NCBI RefSeq assembly: GCF_014648175.1
Contig: NZ_BMQP01000051.1
Span: 1-61,798, forward strand
DNA length: 61,798 nt
Direction of reading: 5' to 3'
Origin: Planobispora rosea
Lineage (GTDB): Bacteria; Actinomycetota; Actinomycetes; Streptosporangiales; Streptosporangiaceae
Shown here in pieces: positions 31,203 through 39,948 of this stretch. The notes under the pieces were generated by a model. It did no database searches, had not been told where the DNA came from, and was given only the letters and a program-made list of their open reading frames with translations. Numbering within the stretch: the first letter of the stretch is position 1; each line of letters opens with the position of its first letter. The position numbers and the translations under genes are program-made.

Positions 31203-33689
31203 ATGTCGCAGCGTCAAGTCGTCCACCCCGAGAGCGCACTCGCCGTGGCCCTCCGTACCGAGCAGGCCCGCCTCACCCGCCTCTACGACCGCCTCGACGC
31301 GGCCCGCGAGCAGGCCCGGACCGCGTTCGCCGCCACGCTGGGGCGGAGCGAGGCGGGCGGGTCGCGGCAGGCCCGGGTCGAGCGTGAGGTCTCCGCCGGC
31401 GAGCGGTCCCGCCGCCTGGCCCAGCTGACCGCCGTCGAACGGGGCCTGTGCTTCGGCAGGATCGACGAGACCGACGGGGAGACCCGCTACATCGGCCGGA
31501 TCGGGCTGCGGGACGCCGACGGTGAGATCCTCCTCACCGACTGGCGCGCCCCGGCCGCCCGGCCCTTCTACACCGCCACCCCGGGCGACCCCGGGCCGCT
31601 GGTGCGCCGCCGCCACCTGCACACCCGCGACCGGACGGTGGTCGGCATCGACGACGAGGTGTTCGACCTGGACCGGCTGGGCGAGGGCGACCGGCGCGCC
31701 CTGGTCGGCGAGGCCGCGCTGCTGGCGACGTTGCGGCGGGGCCGTACCGGCCGGATGGAACAGGTGGTGGCCACCATCCAGACCGAGCAGGACAGGGTGA
31801 TCCGCTCCGGCCTGGCGGGGGCGCTGGTCGTGCACGGCGGGCCCGGCACCGGCAAGACCGTCGCGGCGCTGCACCGGGCCGCCTACCTGCTGTACGCCCA
31901 CCGGGACGTGCTGGAGCGGCGCGGCGTGCTCGTCATCGGGCCCAACACGCTGTTCTCCCGCTACATCGGCCAGGTGCTGCCCTCCCTGGGCGAGACCGAC
32001 GTGGTGGTGGCCACGCTCGGCGAGCTGTACCCGGGAGTGCGCGCCACCGCCGCCGACTCCCCCGCCGCCGCGGTCGTCAAGGGCGACGCGCGCATGGCCG
32101 GCGTCGTCGCCGCCGCGGTGCGCGACCGCCAGCGCCTGCCGGACGGCGACCTGGAGGTGACGATCCCGGTACGGACCTCGCTGCGCGACGGGGTGGAGGT
32201 CGTGGTGGAGGAGATGACGATCAGCGCCTCGCACGCCGCCTGCGCCGCCGCCCGGGACCGGGCCAGGGACTCGGGCCTGCTGCACAACACGGCGCGGCGG
32301 CTGTTCACGCTGGATGTGCTCACCGCCCTCGCCCTCGACCAGGCCGCACAGCTGGACGCGCTCGGCGCCCTCACCGCCGAGGAGGAGGCCGAACTGGAGG
32401 CGCTCCTCGCCGAGGCCGACGCCGGCGTCGGCGCCGACACCAGCGGCGACGCCGGCGGCGCGGAGGACGACTTCGGAGGGGACGTCCCGACCGCCGAGGA
32501 GGCCGCGGAGGAGGCCGCCGTGCAGGCCGCCGAGGACCTGCGTCACGCGCGCAGGGTGCTGTGGACGTACCCGGCGGTGCGCGAGGCGGTGGAGGCGCTG
32601 TGGCCGTACCTCACCCCGGAGCGCCTGATCGGTGAGTTCCTGGCCGACCCGGCCGCGATCGCCTCGGCCGCGCCGCACCTGTCGCCCGCCGAGTGTGCGG
32701 CCCTGCTGCGGCCGTACGGCGCGCCGTGGACGCCCGGTGACGTCCCGCTGCTGGACGAGGCGGCCGAGCTCCTCGGCGTCGACGAGGTCGAGGAGCGGGC
32801 CGCGCGCCAGGCCGAGGCGGAGCGGCGCAGGCAGCAGGAGGCGTACGCCCGGGGCGTGCTGGAGTTCACCGGCCTGGTGGACAGCGGGCTGGTGGAGACC
32901 AGGCTGGTGGAGGCCGGGATGCTGGCCGAGCGCCACGAGGATCCCGGCCTGGGGACGACCACCGCCCAGCGGGCCGCGGCCGACCGCACCTGGGCCTACG
33001 GGCACGTCATCGTGGACGAGGCGCAGGAGTTGTCGGCGATGGCCTGGCGGACGGTGATGCGGCGGGTCCCGGCCCGCTCGCTGACGGTCGTCGGCGACCT
33101 GTCGCAGACCGGTTCGGCCGCCGGGGCCCGCTCGTGGGGCGAGATGCTCGACCCCTACCTGGAGGGCCGCTGGCGTGAGGAGCGGCTGACGGTCAACTAC
33201 CGCACCCCGGCGCAGATCATGGCGGTCGCCGCCGACGTGCTGGCCGCGGTCGCCCCCGGACAGGAGCCGCCGGAGCCGGTGCGCGAGGACGGGGAGCCGC
33301 CGCGCGCGCTGCGACTGGAGGCCGTGGGCGGGATCGCGGGCCTGCCCGCCCTGGCGGAGGCGGAGCTGGCGGCGGTCAGAGCCGGCCTGGCGGACGGAGG
33401 GCGGCTGGCGGTGATCGTCCCCGAGACGCGGTACGCCGAGGTGTCCGCGCTGTTCCCCTCCGGCGCCGAGGACGTGCTCGACCGCCCGGTCGCCGTGCTG
33501 ACGCCCGCCGCGGCCAAGGGGCTGGAGTTCGACGCGGTGCTGGTCGTCGAACCCGCCGAGATCCTCGCCCGGGGTCCCGCGGGCGGCCGCGACCTCTACG
33601 TCGCGGTCACCCGCGCCACCCGGCGGCTGACCGTGGTGCACGGCGGCCCGCTGCCGGAGATGTTGTCCCGGCTGGCGCAGGACCGCTGA
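31203..33689 (+). CDS. HelD/HelR-type RNA polymerase-associated SF1 ATPase
   Basis: The 828-residue protein opens with a coiled-coil arm (to about 75) and the family segment ERGLCFGRIDETDGETRYIG. SF1 motifs follow: GGPGTGKTVAALHRA, IVDEAQELSAMAW, VGDLSQTGSA, NYRTPAQIM, AAKGLEFDAVLVVEP and VAVTRATRRL. Between them sits an acidic, low-complexity segment (about residues 390-440), where actinobacterial HelD/HelR proteins carry the loop that enters the RNA polymerase primary channel. HelD recycles stalled polymerase, and HelR gives rifamycin resistance by displacing the drug. Which subtype this is cannot be fixed by eye. ATG 31203 has GGAGAG about ten bases upstream. Confidence 0.85.
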   Translation: MSQRQVVHPESALAVALRTEQARLTRLYDRLDAAREQARTAFAATLGRSEAGGSRQARVEREVSAGERSRRLAQLTAVERGLCFGRIDETDGETRYIGRIGLRDADGEILLTDWRAPAARPFYTATPGDPGPLVRRRHLHTRDRTVVGIDDEVFDLDRLGEGDRRALVGEAALLATLRRGRTGRMEQVVATIQTEQDRVIRSGLAGALVVHGGPGTGKTVAALHRAAYLLYAHRDVLERRGVLVIGPNTLFSRYIGQVLPSLGETDVVVATLGELYPGVRATAADSPAAAVVKGDARMAGVVAAAVRDRQRLPDGDLEVTIPVRTSLRDGVEVVVEEMTISASHAACAAARDRARDSGLLHNTARRLFTLDVLTALALDQAAQLDALGALTAEEEAELEALLAEADAGVGADTSGDAGGAEDDFGGDVPTAEEAAEEAAVQAAEDLRHARRVLWTYPAVREAVEALWPYLTPERLIGEFLADPAAIASAAPHLSPAECAALLRPYGAPWTPGDVPLLDEAAELLGVDEVEERAARQAEAERRRQQEAYARGVLEFTGLVDSGLVETRLVEAGMLAERHEDPGLGTTTAQRAAADRTWAYGHVIVDEAQELSAMAWRTVMRRVPARSLTVVGDLSQTGSAAGARSWGEMLDPYLEGRWREERLTVNYRTPAQIMAVAADVLAAVAPGQEPPEPVREDGEPPRALRLEAVGGIAGLPALAEAELAAVRAGLADGGRLAVIVPETRYAEVSALFPSGAEDVLDRPVAVLTPAAAKGLEFDAVLVVEPAEILARGPAGGRDLYVAVTRATRRLTVVHGGPLPEMLSRLAQDR

Positions 33690-33707
33690 CCGGAGCCGCA
33701 CCGTCCG

Positions 33708-33748
33708 TGCGGCCATGCGGCCGGTGCGGCCGTGCGGCCGGTGCGGGC
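33708..33748. repeat. Short tandem TGCGGCC-type repeats
   Basis: About five degenerate 8-9 bp copies of TGCGGCC(G/A)(G) lie just after the HelR-like gene. They may have arisen by slippage. Confidence 0.5.
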
Positions 33749-33806
33749 GCAACCGTTCCCCGCCATGCGCACGAAGTTCCTCATAGCGATCAAAGGAGCT
33801 TCACAC

Positions 33807-33893
33807 ATGGTGACGATGATCCCCACGTCCGGCGGCGTGCCCGCCCCGACCGGCGGCCGGTCCGACGGCCCCGCCGCGCGCGGGACCACCTGA
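33807..33893 (+). CDS. 28-codon ORF coupled to crtI
   Basis: ATG 33807 has a perfect AAAGGAG eight bases upstream, and the 28-codon frame ends with TGA overlapping the crtI ATG (TGATG). crtI has no other ribosome site, so its translation probably depends on this small ORF. The peptide (MVTMIPTSGGVPAPTGG...) matches no family I know. An in-frame ATG at 33765 would add 14 residues. Confidence 0.5.
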   Translation: MVTMIPTSGGVPAPTGGRSDGPAARGTT

Positions 33894-35362
33894 TGCGGTC
33901 CGCCCCGCCGGCCGTCGTGATCGGCGCCGGGCTCGGCGGCCTGTCCGCCGCCGTGCACCTGGCGGCGGCCGGGCGCGAGGTGACGGTCGTCGAGGCCGGC
34001 CGGGAGCCGGGCGGCTGCTGCGGTACGGCGCTCGCGGGCCCCTACCGTTTCGACACCGGCCCCTCGGTGCTCACCATGCCCGGCGTGCTGGCCGACGTCT
34101 TCGCCGCCGCCGGGGAGGACATGGCGGGGTGGCTTCCGCTGCGCCGCCTGGACCCCTCCTACCGGCTCACCTACCACGACGGCTCCCACCTGGACGTCCT
34201 GGCGGACGCCGAGGCGATGGCCGATCAGGTCCGCGCGCTGTGCGGCCCGGCCGAGGCCGCCCGCTACCGGCGCTTCCGCGCCCTCCTGGGCGAGATGTTC
34301 CGGGCGGAGTGGTCGTCCTTCATCGACCGGGACATGACCGCGCTGCGCAGCCTGGCCCGGCCGTACGCCCTGCTCAGGCTGGCCGGGATGGGCGGCTTCC
34401 GGCGGCTGGACCGGCTGGTGGCCGCCCACCTCACCGACGACCGGCTGATCAGGGCGCACACCTTCCAGGCGCTGTACGTCGGCCTGTCCCCCCGGCAGGC
34501 GCTGGGCATCTACGCCGTGATAGCGCACATGGACACCGTGGGCGGCGTCTACTTCCCCGAGGCGGGCGGCATGCACGCCATCCCCCGGGCGCTGGCGGCC
34601 CTGGCCGAGAAGAAGGGCGTCACAGTCCGGTACGGCGTGCGCGCCACCCGGGTCGAGGCCGACGGCTCCGGCGTCACCGCGGTACGGCTGGACACCGGCG
34701 AGCGCCTCACCACCCGGCACGCCGTGGTCGCCTGCGATCTGCCGCGCGCGCACGCCGGGCTGCTGCCCGAGGGCGCGCGCGACTGGCGGCTGCGCAGGCC
34801 GCGCTTCTCGCCCTCCTGCGTGGTGATGCACCTCGGCCTGGACCGGCGACTGCCGGGACAGGCCCACCACACCCTGCACTTCGGGCGGGAGTGGGCCTCG
34901 ACGTTCGAGGCCCTGCGGCGGGGCAGGCCGCAGCCCGACCCCAGCCTACTCGTCACCCATCCCACGGCGGACGCCGGCGCCGCCCCGGCCGGGCACGCCA
35001 CGCTCAGCGTCCTGGAACCGGCCCCGAACCTGGCGGCCGGCCGGTGGGCGCACGGCCGCACCGACCGGCTGGTGGAGCGCATGCTCGCCCGGCTGGCCGG
35101 GCTCGGCTACGGCGACCTTTCGGGCGCGCCCCGCATGGTGTGGGACCCGCCCGCGTGGGCGCAGGCGGGCCACTCGGCCGGCACCCCGTTCGCCCTCGAC
35201 CACCGCTTCACGCAGACCGCCTGGCTGCGGCCCTCGGGTGCCGCCCGGCGCGTCCCCGGCCTGCACTTCGCGGGCATGCACACCGCTCCCGGCGTCGGCG
35301 TGCCGCCCGTGCTGATCTCCGGGCGGCTGGCGGCGCACCGCATCCTGGAGGAGTCCCGATGA
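33893..35362 (+). CDS. crtI: Phytoene desaturase
   Basis: This 489-residue FAD-dependent enzyme desaturates phytoene toward lycopene. The N-terminal dinucleotide motif is VVIGAGLGGLSAAVHLAAAG, followed by FDTGPSVLTMPGVL and the C-terminal FAD segment LHFAGMHTAPGVGVPPVLIS, all typical of CrtI. The stop overlaps the crtB start as ATGA. It leads a crtI-crtB-plsX-like operon. The small 28-codon ORF upstream supplies its ribosome site. Confidence 0.9.
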   Translation: MRSAPPAVVIGAGLGGLSAAVHLAAAGREVTVVEAGREPGGCCGTALAGPYRFDTGPSVLTMPGVLADVFAAAGEDMAGWLPLRRLDPSYRLTYHDGSHLDVLADAEAMADQVRALCGPAEAARYRRFRALLGEMFRAEWSSFIDRDMTALRSLARPYALLRLAGMGGFRRLDRLVAAHLTDDRLIRAHTFQALYVGLSPRQALGIYAVIAHMDTVGGVYFPEAGGMHAIPRALAALAEKKGVTVRYGVRATRVEADGSGVTAVRLDTGERLTTRHAVVACDLPRAHAGLLPEGARDWRLRRPRFSPSCVVMHLGLDRRLPGQAHHTLHFGREWASTFEALRRGRPQPDPSLLVTHPTADAGAAPAGHATLSVLEPAPNLAAGRWAHGRTDRLVERMLARLAGLGYGDLSGAPRMVWDPPAWAQAGHSAGTPFALDHRFTQTAWLRPSGAARRVPGLHFAGMHTAPGVGVPPVLISGRLAAHRILEESR

Positions 35363-36267
35363 GCCTGACCGCGAGCTACGAGACCTGCCGCAGACTGCAC
35401 GCGCGCTTCGGCCGCTCCTACTATCTGGCCACGATGCTCCTGCCGGCCTGGAAGCGGCGGCACGTGCACGCGCTGTACGGCTTCGCCCGCTACGCCGACG
35501 AGATCGTCGACGCCTTCGACATGGCGGGCGACCGGGCCGCGGCGCTGGAGCGGCTGACCCGCCGGCTGTCGGCGAGCCTGGCCGGCGAGGCGGTCGACGA
35601 CCGCGTCCTGCCCGCGTTCACGCACACGGTGCGCTCCTTCGGCATCGACCGCGGCGACGTCGACGCCTTCCTGCGGTCGATGCGCGCCGACCTGTCGGTC
35701 GGCCGGTACGCCACCTACGCCGACCTGCTGGACTACATGGAGGGGTCGGCCGCGGTCATCGGCACCATGATGCTGCCGGTGCTCGAACCGCTGCCCGGCA
35801 TGGAGGGGCCGGCGCGCGAGCCCGCCCGTCAGCTCGGCCTGGCCTTCCAGCTCACCAACTTCCTGCGCGACGTGCGGGAGGACCTGGCCCGGGACCGCGT
35901 CTACCTCCCCCAGGAGGACCTGGAACGCTTCGGCGTCGGGGAGGCCGACCTCGCCCGGCCGCACGTCTCCCCGCGGCTGCGCGACCTGCTGGCCTTCGAG
36001 GCCGGGCGCGCCCGCGGGCACTACCGCGCCGCGCTGGCCGGCGTCGGGATGCTGACGCCCTCCTCGCGGCCCTGCGTGCTCGCCGCGTACGAGCTGTACG
36101 GCGGCATCCTGGAGGAGATCGAACGGGCCGGGTTCGACGTCCTGGCCCGCCGTGCCCGGGTGCCGCGCCGCCGCAGGCTGGCCGTCTTCACCCGGCACCT
36201 GCTCGCGGCCTCGGCGGCGGGACGGGCCGACCGCCGGGTGCGGGCGGAGGTGCCGCGATGGGTGTGA
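35359..36267 (+). CDS. crtB: Phytoene synthase
   Basis: The 302-residue squalene/phytoene synthase condenses two geranylgeranyl diphosphates. The first aspartate motif is YADEIVDAFD and the second is FLRDVREDLARDRVYLP. GGAGGAG precedes the ATG, which overlaps the crtI stop. The last 10 bases overlap the plsX-like start. No GGPP synthase gene is in the cluster, so the C20 precursor must come from elsewhere in the genome. Confidence 0.93.
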   Translation: MSLTASYETCRRLHARFGRSYYLATMLLPAWKRRHVHALYGFARYADEIVDAFDMAGDRAAALERLTRRLSASLAGEAVDDRVLPAFTHTVRSFGIDRGDVDAFLRSMRADLSVGRYATYADLLDYMEGSAAVIGTMMLPVLEPLPGMEGPAREPARQLGLAFQLTNFLRDVREDLARDRVYLPQEDLERFGVGEADLARPHVSPRLRDLLAFEAGRARGHYRAALAGVGMLTPSSRPCVLAAYELYGGILEEIERAGFDVLARRARVPRRRRLAVFTRHLLAASAAGRADRRVRAEVPRWV

Positions 36268-37319
36268 GCGGGACGGACGGGAACGGGACAGGCGGGAACG
36301 GGAAGAGCGGGCGGCCCTCCCCGGTCGTCGTCGACGCCATGGGCGGGGACCACGCCCCCGCCGCGGCGGTGCGCGGCGCGGTCCTCGCCGTCCGCGAGCA
36401 CGGCGTGCCGGTGGTGCTGGTCGGCCAGGCCGACCGGGTCCGGCGGGAGCTGGACAGGCACGGCGCGGCCGGTGAGATCGACGTCGTGCACGCCCCCGAC
36501 GCGGTCCCGATGACCGAGCGCGGGAGCGCCGCCGCGGCCTGCGACTCCTCCAGCCTGGCGGTGGGATGCGACCTGGTACGGCGGGGCGCCGGCGCGGCGT
36601 TCGTCTCGGCGGGCTCCACCGGCGCCGTGGTGGCCTGCGCCGTGCGCGGCATCGGCCGGGCCGAGGGGGTGCTGCGGCCCGCGCTGGCGGTGGCCCTGCC
36701 CACGCTGGCCGGGGGCGCCGCCGTCCTGGTCGACGCGGGCGCGACCGCCGATCCGACGCCGCCGATGATCGCCCAGTTCGCCCTGCTCGGCGCGGCGTAC
36801 GCCCGCCTCGTGCTCGGCGTCCCCGACCCGTCGGTCGGGCTGCTGACGATCGGCTCGGAACCGGGCAAGGGCAACCGGCTGGCCCGTGGCGCGGCCCGGC
36901 TCCTGCCGGAGCTGCCGATCCGCTTCCACGGCAACGTCGAGGGCCACGACGTGCTGTCCGGAGCCGTCGACGTGATCGTCACCGACGGTTTCACCGGGAA
37001 CGTCGTGCTGAAGAACGTCGAGGGCACGGTGCGCACGGCGCTGACTATGGTCGCCGCGGCGGGTCTCGCCGCACCGCAGCGGCTGCGCGAGGTGGCCCGC
37101 CGCTACGACCCGGAGACGCACGGCGGCGCCGCGCTGCTCGGGCTGAGCGGCACGGTCGTCGTGGCGCACGGCTCCTCCGGGGCCGCCACCGTCGCCCGCG
37201 CCTGCGTGGTCGCCCGGGACCTGGCTCGGGGCGGGGCCTGCGAGCCGCTCGTCCCGCAGGCCACCGCCCGCCCGGCGGACGGCTCACCCGGGCGACCCGC
37301 CCCGGAGGCCGTCCGGTGA
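36258..37319 (+). CDS. PlsX-like phosphate acyltransferase in the carotenoid cluster
   Basis: The 353-residue protein has PlsX hallmarks: VVVDAMGGDHAPAAAVRGAV at the start, SAGSTGAVVA, LTIGSEPGKGN, VTDGFTGNVVLKNVEGT and a C-terminal HGSSGA. PlsX makes acyl-phosphate from acyl-ACP for phospholipid synthesis, and the housekeeping copy usually sits beside fabF/acpP/rpmF. Here it overlaps crtB by 10 bases with GGAGG before its ATG, so it is part of the crt operon. A role in supplying acyl-phosphate to acylate a carotenoid glycoside is inferred from this context and the nearby plsY-like gene. Confidence 0.85.
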   Translation: MGVSGTDGNGTGGNGKSGRPSPVVVDAMGGDHAPAAAVRGAVLAVREHGVPVVLVGQADRVRRELDRHGAAGEIDVVHAPDAVPMTERGSAAAACDSSSLAVGCDLVRRGAGAAFVSAGSTGAVVACAVRGIGRAEGVLRPALAVALPTLAGGAAVLVDAGATADPTPPMIAQFALLGAAYARLVLGVPDPSVGLLTIGSEPGKGNRLARGAARLLPELPIRFHGNVEGHDVLSGAVDVIVTDGFTGNVVLKNVEGTVRTALTMVAAAGLAAPQRLREVARRYDPETHGGAALLGLSGTVVVAHGSSGAATVARACVVARDLARGGACEPLVPQATARPADGSPGRPAPEAVR

Positions 37320-37324
37320 ACGGC

Positions 37325-38041
37325 TCACCCGAGCGGGTCGCCCCCGTCCCAGGTTCCCTCGCTGGCGTACGGCGCGAACCTCGCGAACAGCTCCTCGGAG
37401 TACCACCCCTCCGCGCGCACGCGGCCGACCACCCGCGCGTGCGCCGCCCCCCGGTAGGCGAACGCGCGCACCGCGGCGGCGTCCCGCCACAACGAGAAGG
37501 TGGCCTGCCTGGCCAGCGGCCACTCCCCCACGCCGACCGAGGCCAGGCAGCCCTCCTGGCGCCGCAGCGCCTCCTGCACCGGGGCGACGGACCGGTAGAA
37601 GGCGGCCAGGCGGGCGGGCCGGATCGAGGCCCTGGTCAGCACGGCGACCGGCCCGCAGGAGGGGACGGCCGCCGCTCTCGCGGGGCCGAACGGGTCGGTC
37701 CCGCCCCACCGGCCCCGCGAGAGCAGCGGAGCCAGCCGTACCTGCCAGTGCTCGCGCGCCTCCCGGCGCCAGCGCGCCGGGACCGGTGAGCGCAGCAGGA
37801 ACTCCTCCAGATCCCGCTCCCGGCGCCACACCGCCAGCAGGGCCCAGCGCCGCAGGTCGGCGCCGAGCGTCATGGACGGTCCCCGCCCGGTGCCCAGGAG
37901 TCTCCAGAACAGCAGACCGGAGGTGCGCCGCAGCACCGGCCGGTCGAGGGCCATGTACCGCATGGCCGCGACATCCGCATACCTGATGAGGTGGAACGAA
38001 GCGATGTTTCCCGGGTGGTTCCCCGCGTTCGTGGCGGTCAT
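37325..38041 (-). CDS. CrtA-like (spheroidene monooxygenase family) protein
   Basis: The 238-residue protein matches the CrtA family. Landmarks are the N-terminal IASFHLIRYADV, FWRLLGTGRGPSMTLGADLR, the central GTDPFGP, PVAVLTRASIRPARLAAFYR, QATFSLWRD and the C-terminal GWYSEELFARF. CrtA adds a keto group at C-2 of acyclic carotenoids in purple bacteria. The start at 38041 is needed to keep the conserved N-terminus, which makes its 5' end overlap the 5' end of the divergent plsY-like gene by 38 bases. Its stop is five bases from the plsX-like stop on the other strand. Confidence 0.8.
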   Translation of the reverse strand: MTATNAGNHPGNIASFHLIRYADVAAMRYMALDRPVLRRTSGLLFWRLLGTGRGPSMTLGADLRRWALLAVWRRERDLEEFLLRSPVPARWRREAREHWQVRLAPLLSRGRWGGTDPFGPARAAAVPSCGPVAVLTRASIRPARLAAFYRSVAPVQEALRRQEGCLASVGVGEWPLARQATFSLWRDAAAVRAFAYRGAAHARVVGRVRAEGWYSEELFARFAPYASEGTWDGGDPLG

Positions 38042-38666
38042 CGGCGGTTACCTTCTCGGCTCGGTGCCGGTCGCGGTGCTGGTCGCCCACGCCCACGGAT
38101 TCGATCCGCGGCGCGTGGGCGACCGCAATCCCGGCTTCTGGAACATGAAGGAGCAGCTCGGCCCGCGGGCCGCGGCTCCGGTGTTCGCCGGCGACATGGC
38201 CAAGGGCGTGCTCGCCGGGCTGCTCGGGTCGCTGGCGTCCTGCGGGGCGCTGGGTCCCCCGGGGCCGTTCGGCTCCTTCGGGGCGGCCGGTCCCGCCGGC
38301 CCGTCCGGATCGTGGCCCCTGACCGGTGGGACCGGCACCGTGGCGGTGTACGCGGCCGTGGCCGCGGCCATGATCGGCCACGCGTGGCCGGTGTTCGCCG
38401 GGTTCCGGGGCGGCCGGTCCATCCTCACCTTCGCCGGCGGCTTCGCGGTGATCTGCCCGCCCGCGTTCCTGCTCGGCCTGGTGGTGCTCGCGGTGACGAC
38501 GGCGTGCGCGCGTTCGTTCGCGATCGGCGCCAGGGCCGCGGTCTTCGGCCTCCCCGTGCTGCAGTTGTTGTTCACCCCGGTGGAGCAGGTGGCGGCCACC
38601 GGGGCGCTGATGTGCCTCATCGGGCTCCGGTTCGGCCAGGCGGCGCTGGCGGAGCGCCGCCGGTGA
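38004..38666 (+). CDS. PlsY-like acyltransferase in the carotenoid cluster
   Basis: This 220-residue multi-pass membrane protein resembles glycerol-3-phosphate acyltransferase PlsY. GGYLLGSVPVAVLVAHAHG at the N-terminus, RRVGDRNPGFWNM in place of the SGNxGATN motif, GDMAKGVLAG, and HAWPVFAGFRGGR as the HxxPvfxxFkGGK motif are visible. The altered first motif suggests a different acceptor from glycerol-3-phosphate. AGGTGGA precedes ATG 38004. The gene lies on the plus strand between two minus-strand crt genes, overlapping crtA at its 5' end and the glycosyltransferase at its 3' end. It probably works with the PlsX-like protein. Confidence 0.8.
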   Translation: MFPGWFPAFVAVIGGYLLGSVPVAVLVAHAHGFDPRRVGDRNPGFWNMKEQLGPRAAAPVFAGDMAKGVLAGLLGSLASCGALGPPGPFGSFGAAGPAGPSGSWPLTGGTGTVAVYAAVAAAMIGHAWPVFAGFRGGRSILTFAGGFAVICPPAFLLGLVVLAVTTACARSFAIGARAAVFGLPVLQLLFTPVEQVAATGALMCLIGLRFGQAALAERRR

Positions 38667-39948
38667 CACCGCGGACGGCACCGCGGGCGGCACCGCGGAC
38701 GGCACCGTCGGTGATGCCGCCGCTCCCGGACGCGGACGCGGTGCCCGCCGGGTAGCGGCGTCCCCGCCAGGTGCGGACCGGGCGCAGCGTGGCCAGCGTC
38801 AGCCGTACGGCGGTCGCGGGATCGAGCAGCGGCGACGACCACAGGCCCGGGCCCGGGCGGGTGTAGCTGCCGCGCAGCGCGCCGGTCAGCAGCAGCCGCA
38901 CCCCGAGCAGCGCCAGGTCGAGCCGGGTCGGCCGGCCGAGCACCAGCCGCGCCGCGGGCAGCGCGCACGTCAGCCAGACCACCGCCAGGTCGGCGGCGAG
39001 CCGGCCCGCGCCGGTCACGTCCCGCAGGGGGAGCGAGCGGCCCCACTCGCGCCAGACCTCACCGGCCGACTCGTGCATGTCCACCTCCAGCAGGCCTCCC
39101 GCGTCGAGGAAGCCCACCGCCCAGCCGTCGGCGGCCAGGGTCCTGGCGAGCGCGACGTCGTCGGTCATGTGCCCCCGGATCCTGCCGAAGCCGTCGGCCG
39201 CGGCCATCCGGTCCCGGCGGAAGGCCGTGCACTGGCCGTTGGCGAGCGTCAGGTGCGGCGGCGGCGGGACGCGCGGGCCGATCGGCCCGAACCGGTAGAC
39301 CAGCGTGGCCAGGAACGAGGCGTGCAGCGCCTGTTCGGCGGCGCCGTCGCAGACGAACCGGGGTCCGGCCGTCACCAGGTCGTAGTCCTGCAGGGCGGCG
39401 GCCATCGCGGACAGCAGGCCGGGCCGGGGCCGCGCGTCGGCGTCGAGGGTCACCACCACCTCGCCCCGCGCCGCCGCCGCGCCCTGGCGCAGCGCCCACT
39501 GCTTGCCCACCCAGCCCGGCGGGAGGGGCGCCCCGGCCAGGACCGTCGCGCCGAGGGAGGCGGCCAGGCGCGCGGTGCCGTCGCGGGACTCGTCGTCGAC
39601 GACGATCACCTCGCCGGCCGCGGGGTCGGCGAGCACGGCGCGCAGGCAGGGGCCGATACGGGCCTCCTCGTCGCGGGCCGGGATCACCACGGATATCTCC
39701 GGTGTCCGCGGACCGGCGGGCGACGGCGGCGGGGACGGCGAAGCCACGGGTGACGGGGGCGGGGACGGCGGAGCCACGGGTGACAGCGGCGGCAGCCGGT
39801 CCCGGCCCCGCGCGAGCCGCGCGCCGACCGCCACCGCGGCCGCGGCCTGGGCCGCCGTCACCGCCGCCGCCACGACCCTGGCCGCCGCCGGTACGGCCGC
39901 GGCTCGGGCCGCCGCCGGTGCGGGAACCCGTACGGCAAGCAGCCTCAT
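38617..39948 (-). CDS. GT2 glycosyltransferase of the carotenoid cluster
   Basis: The 443-residue protein has two N-terminal hydrophobic segments and a Pro/Ser linker, then a GT-A catalytic domain (PEISVVIPARDEEARIGPCL, VIVVDDESRDGT, VVTLDADARP and the acceptor-site GHMTDDVALARTL), followed by hydrophobic helices. It resembles CruC/CruG-type carotenoid glycosyltransferases. The last 40 residues are a repetitive GAVRGAARGAVRG tail, encoded by a GGCACCGCGGAC-type DNA repeat, and they read across the 3' end of the plsY-like gene (50-base antisense overlap). The ATG overlaps the crtD stop. Confidence 0.85.
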   Translation of the reverse strand: MRLLAVRVPAPAAARAAAVPAAARVVAAAVTAAQAAAAVAVGARLARGRDRLPPLSPVAPPSPPPSPVASPSPPPSPAGPRTPEISVVIPARDEEARIGPCLRAVLADPAAGEVIVVDDESRDGTARLAASLGATVLAGAPLPPGWVGKQWALRQGAAAARGEVVVTLDADARPRPGLLSAMAAALQDYDLVTAGPRFVCDGAAEQALHASFLATLVYRFGPIGPRVPPPPHLTLANGQCTAFRRDRMAAADGFGRIRGHMTDDVALARTLAADGWAVGFLDAGGLLEVDMHESAGEVWREWGRSLPLRDVTGAGRLAADLAVVWLTCALPAARLVLGRPTRLDLALLGVRLLLTGALRGSYTRPGPGLWSSPLLDPATAVRLTLATLRPVRTWRGRRYPAGTASASGSGGITDGAVRGAARGAVRGVTGGAPPAPPGRTGAR

